Below, one piece after another: positions 34,369 to 42,586 of a stretch of DNA of 64,000 nt. Every line of letters begins with the position of its first letter. Within the stretch, counting starts at the first letter, position 1. Under the pieces are notes generated by a model that saw nothing but the letters and a program-made list of their open reading frames with translations, was not told where the DNA came from and did no database searches. A program made the position numbers and the translations under genes. Location: the NCBI GenBank assembly GCA_011620345.1, contig WOZJ01000071.1, forward strand, positions 1 through 64,000. The letters run 5' to 3'. The stretch comes from Nitrospirota bacterium. GTDB taxonomy: Bacteria > UBA2233.

Positions 34369-36554
34369 AGTCAGGGTTTCTACTGGATGCCCACGAAACC
34401 CCAAAGGGGATAGGTTTGTGGTTGGCGTTGGACGATGGAAGCCGTCCGCGTTTAGAGCGCGCCTTTAGCCCTGGCTTTGCACTTGAAAACGAGGGGAGGA
34501 AGACAAGGCGCGCAGTGGCGATCCTCCAAGGGCGCTTCGGTAAGGATATTCGGGTGGTTGAGGGCAAGGGGAACGACCTTCTTAAGGGGGAGGTGCCCCT
34601 TTTTGAAATTAAGGCCAAAGACCCATGGACGTTCGAGCGCCTCAAAGCCCAAGCCCTCCGCTCGGACCTCTTTGAGGGGCTTTGTGTTTACGGGGTTGAT
34701 ACCCCCGCCGTCTCGCAGTTTTTTTTGAAGACGGGGATGTTTCCGTTCTGCAGGTTCGCTTTCAAAGACGGAGAGTTAAGGGTTTGCGACGAGCCCTTGG
34801 CGCTCGATTACCCCTTTCCGTCCCTTAGGGTCTTGGAGGTTTCCTTGGAACCCGAAGGGCTTGACCCAATGCACGCAAGAAGGGCGTTTGCGCTGTGCCT
34901 TCGGCCCTTGGGAGAAGAAGAGGGCCTCGTGCTAGAGGCCTGCGACAAAGAGGGCATCGAAAGCTCCTTAAGGCGCTTCGACCCCGACGTGATCCTCGCC
35001 CCGTTTGGCGACGGTTACACGCTCAAGCGCCTCCTTGCGCTGGGTGTCCGCACGCTTTCCAGAGAAGGGTTTCACGCCCGTCTTGGCGAAGACCAAACCA
35101 TCGCCTCGTACGGAAAGGTCTATGCAAGGAAGGGGCCCGTGCTCCTAAGCGGGCGTCTCCACATTGACCCCCGCAACTCGTTTTTCTACCCGGAAGTCGG
35201 GCTGGCTGGACTCATCGAACTCTCCAGGGCCTGCGCCATCCCTTTGCAAGAGCTTGCCAGGACAACCCCCGGCAGGGCCATTACCCGGCTCGAGGCCCGC
35301 TTGGCTGGCCAGCTCGGGTTTCTTGTCCCGTTTCAAAAGGGCGTCCCGGAGGGCTTTAAAACGCTCGAGACGTTCCTTAGGCTCGATAAAGGGGGCTTGA
35401 GCTTCAGGCCGCTCGTGGGGTTTTTTGAGAACGTGGCCGAGTACGATTTTGCCTCGATGTACCCGAGCATCATCGTGAACTTCAACCTCTCGTACGAGAC
35501 GCTCAACTGCGGGCATCCTTCTTGTCAAACGCGGCTTCCGGTCTCAGGGTACGGCGTTTGCTCGAAGCGCACCGGGATCGTGCCCTTTACCTTGAAGCGC
35601 CTGATCGAAAGGCGGGAAACGCTCAAAGCGAGGGCGGCTTTGGAGAGCGATCCCCGCCAAAGACAAGCGCTCGAGCAAAGGCAAAAGGCCCTTAAATGGC
35701 TGCTTGTCGTGAGCTTTGGGTATCTTGGCTACAGGAACGCAAAATTCGGCAGGATCGAGGCGCACGAGGCGACGACGGCCATAGGGCGGGAGCTTTTGCT
35801 TTTTGCCAAAGAAATCGCCGAAGCAAGGGGGTTCAAGCTTCTCCACGCGCTGACGGATGCGCTCTGGGTTCAAAAAGAGGGCGCCCAAGAGCGTGCATAC
35901 GTGGAGCTCGAGCACGAAATCATACGGAGGGTCAACGCCGCATTCAAGCCGGTGTTGCCAGACGGGGTTCCATGGAAGGTCCGGCTTGAAGGGGTATACG
36001 CTTGGGTTCGTTTTCTTGCCTCCAAGGCCTACGGGGTTGGCGTTGGGAACCGCTACGTGGGCGTGTTTCAGGATAGAACGATCAAAGCAAGGGGAATCCT
36101 CCTTAGGCGTTCGGATACTCCACCGCTTATCAGGGAGTTCCAGGAGCAAGCGCTCCAACTCCTTGCCGGGGTTTCTAGCATCGAAGGTCTCCGTCGGCAA
36201 TATTCGACGCTTCAAGGGCTTACCAAGGCCTACGAGGCCCGCCTCGAAGAGGGGAAGGTCAGGCCGGAAGCGCTCGCTGTCCGCCTTCGGCTCGCAAGGA
36301 ACCCCTTGGACTACCAAAAGCGTTCTTTTTTGGCTGAGGCCGCCCAAAGCCTTTTGGCCGAAGGTCTCGGGGTGTCATTGGGCGAGACGGTGCGTTTTGT
36401 CCGGGTTCAGGACAAAGCGCTGAGGGCGAACCCCCTTTGGCTTTACCATGACAACCCCAAGCCGATCGATACGGCCTACTATGCAGGGCTCCTTCAAGAG
36501 GCGCTGGAAGAGCTTCTCCCTCAATCGCTCCTTAAAGAAAAAGCGCTTCCTTGA
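34365..36554 (+). CDS. Family B DNA polymerase, apparently proofreading-deficient (PolB2-like)
   Basis: 729-residue B-family polymerase. Motif A is intact (DFASMYPSII, Asp361). Motif B is KWLLVVSFGYLGYRN followed by FGRIEAHE (Lys444 to about 467). Motif C reads HALTDAL: Asp498 matches the second Asp of YxDTD, but the first is Leu496. In the N-terminal exonuclease region the ExoI FDIE equivalent is VSLE, and the ExoII segment DPDVILAPFGDGYTL lacks the usual Asn/Asp pair. Three cysteines (382, 387, 399) between motifs A and B could bind zinc. The 264-330 block (GRLHID, RTTPGRAI) matches a bacterial subgroup I associate with PolB2. Predicted translesion or mutagenic polymerase. The 3' end overlaps the convergent importer gene by 23 bases. 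Confidence 0.85.
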   Translation: MKSGFLLDAHETPKGIGLWLALDDGSRPRLERAFSPGFALENEGRKTRRAVAILQGRFGKDIRVVEGKGNDLLKGEVPLFEIKAKDPWTFERLKAQALRSDLFEGLCVYGVDTPAVSQFFLKTGMFPFCRFAFKDGELRVCDEPLALDYPFPSLRVLEVSLEPEGLDPMHARRAFALCLRPLGEEEGLVLEACDKEGIESSLRRFDPDVILAPFGDGYTLKRLLALGVRTLSREGFHARLGEDQTIASYGKVYARKGPVLLSGRLHIDPRNSFFYPEVGLAGLIELSRACAIPLQELARTTPGRAITRLEARLAGQLGFLVPFQKGVPEGFKTLETFLRLDKGGLSFRPLVGFFENVAEYDFASMYPSIIVNFNLSYETLNCGHPSCQTRLPVSGYGVCSKRTGIVPFTLKRLIERRETLKARAALESDPRQRQALEQRQKALKWLLVVSFGYLGYRNAKFGRIEAHEATTAIGRELLLFAKEIAEARGFKLLHALTDALWVQKEGAQERAYVELEHEIIRRVNAAFKPVLPDGVPWKVRLEGVYAWVRFLASKAYGVGVGNRYVGVFQDRTIKARGILLRRSDTPPLIREFQEQALQLLAGVSSIEGLRRQYSTLQGLTKAYEARLEEGKVRPEALAVRLRLARNPLDYQKRSFLAEAAQSLLAEGLGVSLGETVRFVRVQDKALRANPLWLYHDNPKPIDTAYYAGLLQEALEELLPQSLLKEKALP

Positions 36555-38406
36555 CCGCGAAACAACGGGCTCTATGGCCGTCTTGGAGCGTGACCCATGG
36601 GGCCGGCTCGTCCTTGCAGTAAGGCCTTGCAACGGGACAGCGAGGGGTGAACGCGCAGCCTTTGGGGAGCGTATACGGGTCGGGGGGGCTTCCTGGAAGC
36701 GCAAGGAGGGCAGTATCCGGGTCGTCCGCGTCGGGTTTTGGGATCGAATCGAGCAGCCCTTTTGTGTAGGGATGCTGGGGGTCTTGGAACAAGCGCGTCG
36801 ATGGGCCCTCTTCGACAATCTCGCCCGCATACAGCACAGAGACTCTGTCAGCCCAGCCCTTGGCAAGCGCGAAGTTGTGCGTGATGAACAAGATGCCTAG
36901 CCCGCGCGTTGTCTTGAGCTTGGTAAGGAGCGCGAGGATCCTAGCTTGCGTGGCAACATCGAGCGCCGTCGTGGGTTCGTCGGCGATCAAGAGGCTTGGC
37001 GAGAGCGCGAGCATGACGGCGAACACGACCCTTTGTCGCATGCCCCCCGAGAGCTCGTGAGGGTAAGCGAAAAAGCAGCGCCTCTGATTTTGGATGCCAA
37101 CTTCCTTAAAAAGATGGAGCGCTTCCTCCTTGGCCGCAGCCCAAGAAAGCATCCTGGCGGCAACAAGCGCCTCTGCCACCTGTTTTCCGGCCTGCATCGT
37201 CGGGTTGAGCGACCCTAAAGGGTTCTGGAAAACCATGGCCAGCTTAGGCTTGCCCAGCTGATCGAGGGGCCCAAGCCTTGGCAGTCGGAGCTCTTGGCCC
37301 ATGAACAGGCACTTGCCAGAAACCAGCGAGCCTTTCTTTGGCAGGAGTCCCATAATGGACCTTCCTAGCGTTGACTTGCCAGAGCCCGACTCTCCCACGA
37401 GCGCGAGCATTTCGCCGGATTGAAGCGTAAGGCTAACCTCTCTGATCGCAGGAAGCTCTCCCCTTGGCGTAAGGAACCTAACACAGGCTCGCTCGAGCGT
37501 TAGAAGCGGCGCTCCGACAGTTTTCTCTGGAGGGAGCGCGGGAATTTCGGCGCTACCCTTGACCAACGGCCTTGGTGCTGGCTCTCCCCTTTTTGGGTCC
37601 AGCAGGTCCCTTAGGGTATCGCCCAAGGTGTTGAAGGCAAGGAGCGTCGAACAGAGAATGGTCGCAGGGATGAAGAGCTGCCAGGGGTAGTACCAAGATT
37701 CCCGCGCTCCCTCCGTGATCAGCGTGCCCAGGCTGGCCCTAGGCAGTGGCACGCCAAGGCCGATGAAGGCAAGGAACGCCTCCAAGAATACGGCCTGGGG
37801 GATGGTGAGCGTCAAGGCCACCAGTACGGGACTCATAACGTTGGGAAGGATGTGCCACAGGAGAATCCGGAACGGCCCCTGGCCCATAGCGGTCGCGGCA
37901 AGGACGAAGTCCTCTTCTTTTGCCCTCAAAACCTCGCCCCGCACGAGCCTGGCCATCGGGATCCAGCCCGTAAGCGTCATTCCAACTATGAGCGAGAAAA
38001 CCCCAGGACCTAGGATTACTGCAAGCAAAAGGACCACCATAATATAGGGGATGCTGTAGAGAACCTCTACCGCACGCATGAAAGTCGTGTCCAATTTCCC
38101 CCCGATGTATCCCGCGAGCCCGCCCAGCATCAGGCCAAGCCCCAAATCGATCAGCGCGGCCGCAAACCCGACGAACAAAGAGATCCTAGCTCCACCCCAT
38201 GCCCTTATAAACAGGTCCCTTCCGAGCGCGTCCGTTCCGAACGGGTGGGCCAAGCCGGGAGGGAGGTTGGTTTGGGCAAGGTCGATCTCGTAGGGCGAAA
38301 AGGGGCTGAGCCAAGGCCCTAGCATGGCAAGCGTTAGAATGCCAATCAAAAAAAGAAGGCTTGCAAGGAGCAAGGGGCTGGCTTTCAGCGTTCGAGAGCC
38401 GGCCAT
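36532..38406 (-). CDS. Fused peptide ABC transporter permease-ATPase (DppC-DppD-like)
   Basis: One 624-residue polypeptide combining an inner membrane permease of the DppC type (about residues 1-280; helices and the loop AATAMGQGPFRILLWHILPN, which contacts the ATPase) with a DppD-type ATPase (about 300-624; Walker A GESGSGKST, signature LSGGMRQRV, Walker B LLIADEPTTALD, and a C-terminal cysteine group CAFTPRCPVARPYC). Normally these are two genes. The start codon directly abuts the stop of the DppB-like gene (TGAATG). The second ATPase lies 3.8 kb further along, beyond the polymerase cassette. Confidence 0.92.
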   Translation of the reverse strand: MAGSRTLKASPLLLASLLFLIGILTLAMLGPWLSPFSPYEIDLAQTNLPPGLAHPFGTDALGRDLFIRAWGGARISLFVGFAAALIDLGLGLMLGGLAGYIGGKLDTTFMRAVEVLYSIPYIMVVLLLAVILGPGVFSLIVGMTLTGWIPMARLVRGEVLRAKEEDFVLAATAMGQGPFRILLWHILPNVMSPVLVALTLTIPQAVFLEAFLAFIGLGVPLPRASLGTLITEGARESWYYPWQLFIPATILCSTLLAFNTLGDTLRDLLDPKRGEPAPRPLVKGSAEIPALPPEKTVGAPLLTLERACVRFLTPRGELPAIREVSLTLQSGEMLALVGESGSGKSTLGRSIMGLLPKKGSLVSGKCLFMGQELRLPRLGPLDQLGKPKLAMVFQNPLGSLNPTMQAGKQVAEALVAARMLSWAAAKEEALHLFKEVGIQNQRRCFFAYPHELSGGMRQRVVFAVMLALSPSLLIADEPTTALDVATQARILALLTKLKTTRGLGILFITHNFALAKGWADRVSVLYAGEIVEEGPSTRLFQDPQHPYTKGLLDSIPKPDADDPDTALLALPGSPPDPYTLPKGCAFTPRCPVARPYCKDEPAPWVTLQDGHRARCFAVKEALFL

Positions 38407-39378
38407 TCAGCGCTCCTTTGCTCCGAAGGTGCGGATCCTTGGGTCTAAAAGGCCGTAGGCGATGTCGACCAAGAACATCGCGACGATCAGGAGCGCTGCG
38501 TAGAATACAGTCGTTCCCATGACGAGCGTGTAATCTCTGTCGTAGATGCTCTGGACGTAATATTTCCCTAGGCCCGGCACGTTGAAGATCGTCTCGATCA
38601 CGAACGAACCGGTCGTGATGTTCACCACCATCGGCCCTAGGTAGGTTACGACGCTCAAGGCGGCGTTCCGAAGGATGTGATGCACCAGGAGTCTGGTATG
38701 CGCAAGCCCTTTGATCCTGGCCGTCTGGATGTAGTCTTGCCTTAGCACGTCCAAGATGCTCGCACGAAGGAGGCGAGCAATCGTCGCGGCAGGAAGGATG
38801 CTTAGCGTTAAGGCTGGCAAGAATCTTGCTGTTCCTCCCTCCCAGCCTGCGACGGGGAAAAGGCCAAGCCGAAATGCGAAAACGTACTGAAAAAGCAAAG
38901 CCAAAATGAACGATGGCACCGAAACGCCAAGGGCGGCCAAAAAGGTCGCGGATCGATCGATCTTTCCTTCATGGTACAGTCCAGCAAGCGCGCCCAAGAG
39001 CGTGCCCCAAAAAAGGGCCAGGAGCAAAGCCCAAAGCCCAAGCTCTGCCGATACAGGGAAGCCTTGAGCGATGATGTCGTTTACCGAACGGCCGAGCTGG
39101 ACGTAAGAAACGCCGAAGTCGAGCCTTGAGAGGTTGCCCAGGTACCGAAAGTACTGCTTATAGAGCGGCTTATCGAGCCCATACTTGCGGTAGAGGTTCT
39201 CCCTGACCTGGGGGGTGACCTTGGGGTCCGCGAACGGGTCCCCTGGAATCAGACGCATGCCAAGGAACGTGAACGTTGCGACGACCCAAAGCGTGGTGAG
39301 CATCATGATGACACGTCCGAACAGGCGCCAAAGAGGGCCTTTGCCTTGCAGCCTCACTCCGCTTTGTGCAGGCCTCAT
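38407..39378 (-). CDS. Peptide ABC transporter permease (DppB/OppB-like)
   Basis: Inner membrane permease of 323 residues with six predicted helices. Marks: TFLGMRLIPGDPFADP after the first helix, YGLDKPLYKQYFRYLGNL, the EAA-like loop RLLRASILDVLRQDYIQTARIKGL, and the C-terminal VDIAYGLLDPRIR. ATG 39378 overlaps the stop of the substrate-binding protein gene (ATGA). A much longer open frame extends back to 39681 but lies inside that gene and is not coding. Confidence 0.92.
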   Translation of the reverse strand: MRPAQSGVRLQGKGPLWRLFGRVIMMLTTLWVVATFTFLGMRLIPGDPFADPKVTPQVRENLYRKYGLDKPLYKQYFRYLGNLSRLDFGVSYVQLGRSVNDIIAQGFPVSAELGLWALLLALFWGTLLGALAGLYHEGKIDRSATFLAALGVSVPSFILALLFQYVFAFRLGLFPVAGWEGGTARFLPALTLSILPAATIARLLRASILDVLRQDYIQTARIKGLAHTRLLVHHILRNAALSVVTYLGPMVVNITTGSFVIETIFNVPGLGKYYVQSIYDRDYTLVMGTTVFYAALLIVAMFLVDIAYGLLDPRIRTFGAKER

Positions 39379-41000
39379 GGTTGGAGGCTTGCCCATTTGA
39401 GAGGCCCGTCGGCTCCGCACGCCAAGAACACGACACCCTTGAGATAGGGCGGCACGAGCGCGTAGGAGAGCCTGTAGAACACGGGAACAACCGGGCTTTC
39501 TTGCATTAGCAATTTTTCTGCGTGGACAAAGAGCGTCATGCGCTCGGCTTGATCTGAGCTCCGGCGCGCTTTTTCGATGAGCGCATCGTAGGCGGGATTC
39601 GAAAAGCCCGGGTCGTTGAACGGCGAGCCTGTCGTGAACAGGTCGAGAAACGTCATTGGATCGTCGTAATCTGCCCCCCAAAGCACGTTGGCCGCATCGT
39701 AATCCTTCGTTGCCACGCGCGCCAAACGGGTTTGATAGGTGACGGGATCGAGGCTGACCTTGACCCCTAAGTGTTTTTGCCAGAAGAACTGGAGCACCTG
39801 CCCAAGCCTTCTTGCTTGAGGGGTATCGTCGATTAAAAGAGAGAACGTGAGCTCCTTTTGCCCTGATTCTTTGAGCCCTTCTTGGAACAGCGCCTTTGCT
39901 TCCTCGATACTTCTATCCTCGAACCAAACGCTCGTTTTGTACGGCCTGCTGGTCAATGGGTCGTAAAACACCCTGAAGCGTTCCCCAAAATGCGCTCGAA
40001 ACGAGCGTCCTGGCCCGTCTCCCGAGATCGTCGGCGGGACAAACCCGTAGGCCGGGAGCGATTGCCGGTCAACGTTGGCACAGTAAGCCTGCCTGTCCAG
40101 AACAAGGCTCAACGCCTTGCGTATCTTTGGGTTTTGAAAGGCCTTGAGGTCTGGACGGTGCAAATTGAATACGATGTAGTCGGTAACGGCCTCAGGCCTG
40201 GGCTTGAGCCAAGGGTTTCCTGCGTAGCGGGGCAAATGGACGGTAGGAACCTGGTAGATCAGGCTCAACGCACCCGTGTCGTACATCTGGACGAGCGTGT
40301 TCGGATCCTTGACGACGACGAACTCAGCCCCCTTTAAAAGCACGGCTTCTTTGTCCCAGTATCGCAGGTTTTTTTCCAACACGACCTTCGAGCCCTTCTT
40401 CCAGGCTGCGACGACAAAGGGCCCGTTGAACACGGTTCGCTCTGGGCTCGTCCCGTAGCTTTGGCCTAACGCTTCGAGCAAGTCCTGTCTAAGCGGCAAA
40501 TATGCGGGGAAGGCCGTAAGCCAAAGAAAATAGGGCGTAGGCCGCTTTAGTAGGATCCTGAGTGTTCGCTCGCCTAGAACATCGACACGCTCCACCGTGT
40601 CGGTGACGATATAGGCGTACTGGGCGGCCGTTTTAGGGTCCATCACACGCCCTAAGGCGAAGGCGAAATCTTTCGCCATGACTGGAACGCCGTCGCTCCA
40701 AAGGGCATTTCTTAAAAAAAACGTGTAGGAGCGCTTGTCTTTCGAGACTTCGATCTTACTTGCAATCCCTGGAACGATCCGGCCGCCCGGCCCGACCCTG
40801 GTTAGCCCTTCGTAGATGTTCGTAAGCACCCGGAACGTAACGGAATCCGTGGATAGCCCAGGGTCGAGGATGCGAATGTCGTCCCCTATCTCCGAAATGA
40901 GGACGCCTGGCCTGGGGGCTTCTGGTTGCGGTCCTCCATGACACCCAAAAAAAGGGGCCGAAAGAAGCAACCAGAACCAAGCCTTGGCACCAAAACGCAT
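39375..41000 (-). CDS. Peptide ABC transporter substrate-binding lipoprotein (SBP family 5)
   Basis: Periplasmic peptide-binding protein, 541 residues from ATG 41000. The N-terminal signal ends in LLLSAPFFGC, a plausible though not ideal lipobox with Cys20 as the lipidated residue. Family signature near residue 85 (LTNIYEGLTRVGPGGRIVPG), then WSDGVPVMAKDFAFAL, and C-terminal GADYDDPMTFLDLF. AAGGCAAGCG precedes the start; the frame is open further to 41087 but that part does not resemble a signal sequence. First gene of the importer operon, divergent at 70 bases from the C45 hydrolase operon. Confidence 0.9.
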   Translation of the reverse strand: MRFGAKAWFWLLLSAPFFGCHGGPQPEAPRPGVLISEIGDDIRILDPGLSTDSVTFRVLTNIYEGLTRVGPGGRIVPGIASKIEVSKDKRSYTFFLRNALWSDGVPVMAKDFAFALGRVMDPKTAAQYAYIVTDTVERVDVLGERTLRILLKRPTPYFLWLTAFPAYLPLRQDLLEALGQSYGTSPERTVFNGPFVVAAWKKGSKVVLEKNLRYWDKEAVLLKGAEFVVVKDPNTLVQMYDTGALSLIYQVPTVHLPRYAGNPWLKPRPEAVTDYIVFNLHRPDLKAFQNPKIRKALSLVLDRQAYCANVDRQSLPAYGFVPPTISGDGPGRSFRAHFGERFRVFYDPLTSRPYKTSVWFEDRSIEEAKALFQEGLKESGQKELTFSLLIDDTPQARRLGQVLQFFWQKHLGVKVSLDPVTYQTRLARVATKDYDAANVLWGADYDDPMTFLDLFTTGSPFNDPGFSNPAYDALIEKARRSSDQAERMTLFVHAEKLLMQESPVVPVFYRLSYALVPPYLKGVVFLACGADGPLKWASLQP

Positions 41001-41070
41001 CGCTTGCCTTCCTAAAAGGAGGTATGTAACAATAGGCAACGAATATAACCAGCACAAGGGATGAAGCGCT

Positions 41071-42573
41071 TTGAGAACAGCACCCATTCCGACTAGAAAT
41101 ACCTTGATCCATGGGATAATGTACCCTGTCGTCCTCCTGTGCGCAATCGTCTTGGTTCAAGCCCAAGCTTCTGCCCGCTCGTTTTACGAGCAAGGCTATC
41201 GCATGGCGAAGACGCTCTCTCCGGCGTATTCCACGCTCGCTTCCCAGCTCAAGGAGGAGGCGGAACCGGATGCATGGAGCAGGGCGATTGCAATGGCCCG
41301 GCGCCACGAAGCGACGCTTGCCCGTTACTTCCCAGAGCAGCTCGAAAGGCTAAGGGGCATGTCCACGGCTATCGGCACAAATCCAACGGAGACGATCGCC
41401 CTTTCGATGTTCTTGAACCGCGGACAGCAGTGTGCCCAGGGGGCGAGCGCCCCTCCGGCCACGAAAGACGGCCAGGTGTACTTGACATGGAACTTCGAGA
41501 CGCTCACGGCAGCAAGGCCTTTATTCATCCTGCCTCTCTTTTCGATCGTCGAAAACCAAGAAGGCTATAAGTTTTGCTTTCTTGGCTTGCCGTATTTCTT
41601 CGGTGTTCCCTTGATGAACGAGAAGGGCCTTTCGCTGTCGGCCGCCTCGATGACGATAAACGAGGACGGGGAGGGCCTTACGCCCTTCGAGCTGGCCGTT
41701 TTGGTAATGGAAAGGGCCGCAAACGTGGATGAGGCCGTGGAGATTTCCAAAGCGATGCCCCGATACTCGACCTCTGACATCTACTGGGGCAACTGGATGA
41801 ACTGGAGCTTCACCCTGGCCGATGCCCAGGAGAACGTGGCGACTATCGAGATGACAACCACGCTTTTCGAGGAGGTTCGCCCGAAAAACAAGATCGTTGC
41901 GCGTGCCAACCACTACGACTACCTGCCAGACGAGATGACAACCTGTTATCCCCTGGCCCCGCAGTATTCCAAAGGCGAGGCCTCGGCCTGCTTCGGCTCA
42001 AGGATGCGGGCCTCGAGGATGTGGAGGCTTTTGGAGGACAACTACGGGAACATCGACTTGGAACTGGTCAAGACATTCCCCGCGGACACTAAAGGCGGGG
42101 AGCCGTTCATGGGCAGGCCCTCGGGCACATGGTGGACGATCGAGCGGCACAGCCACACGTTGCCACGCGACCAGTCCGTCTGGAACGACGTCCCCTACAA
42201 CCCCCAGGTCGATATAGATTACGTCATCGAGCAGTTCAACCTCGTCTACGAGCCCAAGCGGCGAGTGCTTTGGTGGTCTTCTGGCCATGCCTCCAGGGGG
42301 TACTTCACCCCGATATTTCTTGCCCCATGGTTTGGCGTGGAGGGCCCAACGATCGAGACCTACCAAGGACCCCAGAAGAACTACGCAAGGGTGCTGAACA
42401 GCTGGGTGAAGGTTTCAGACGAGTTTTTTGGGCTTGCGGAAGTTGTGCTTGGGCTTGGGGCCAGGACAGCCCAGCTTTTCGGGTATACGGCCGGCATTGA
42501 ACCTAACGAGGGCTCGGTTGCATTGGGTGCCTTTAGGCCCTATGGAACCGAAACGCCAAGTGTTGCAGAATAA
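41071..42573 (+). CDS. Peptidase C45-type Ntn hydrolase/acyltransferase, exported (copy 1)
   Basis: Resembles the C45 family (acyl-CoA:6-aminopenicillanate acyltransferase type), self-processing Ntn enzymes that hydrolyse or transfer acyl groups on amides. The block ARYFPEQLERLRGMSTAIGTNPTE corresponds to the conserved Pe-leEl-GiaeG region; Cys121 (GQQCAQGASAPPATKDGQ) is the probable nucleophile, followed by YLTWNFE as the usual grN.D segment and MNEKGLSLSAA. A hydrophobic N-terminal segment ending QAQASA indicates export to the periplasm. The start is uncertain: TTG 41071 gives a charged n-region, ATG 41119 a shorter one. The residue before the cysteine is Gln, not Gly. Confidence 0.75.
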   Translation: MRTAPIPTRNTLIHGIMYPVVLLCAIVLVQAQASARSFYEQGYRMAKTLSPAYSTLASQLKEEAEPDAWSRAIAMARRHEATLARYFPEQLERLRGMSTAIGTNPTETIALSMFLNRGQQCAQGASAPPATKDGQVYLTWNFETLTAARPLFILPLFSIVENQEGYKFCFLGLPYFFGVPLMNEKGLSLSAASMTINEDGEGLTPFELAVLVMERAANVDEAVEISKAMPRYSTSDIYWGNWMNWSFTLADAQENVATIEMTTTLFEEVRPKNKIVARANHYDYLPDEMTTCYPLAPQYSKGEASACFGSRMRASRMWRLLEDNYGNIDLELVKTFPADTKGGEPFMGRPSGTWWTIERHSHTLPRDQSVWNDVPYNPQVDIDYVIEQFNLVYEPKRRVLWWSSGHASRGYFTPIFLAPWFGVEGPTIETYQGPQKNYARVLNSWVKVSDEFFGLAEVVLGLGARTAQLFGYTAGIEPNEGSVALGAFRPYGTETPSVAE

Positions 42574-42586
42574 AAAAAGGGGGAGC

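Noticed and set aside
35544-36347. 267-codon minus-strand open frame within the polymerase gene
   Set aside because: Antisense shadow of the polymerase; no domain or start signal.
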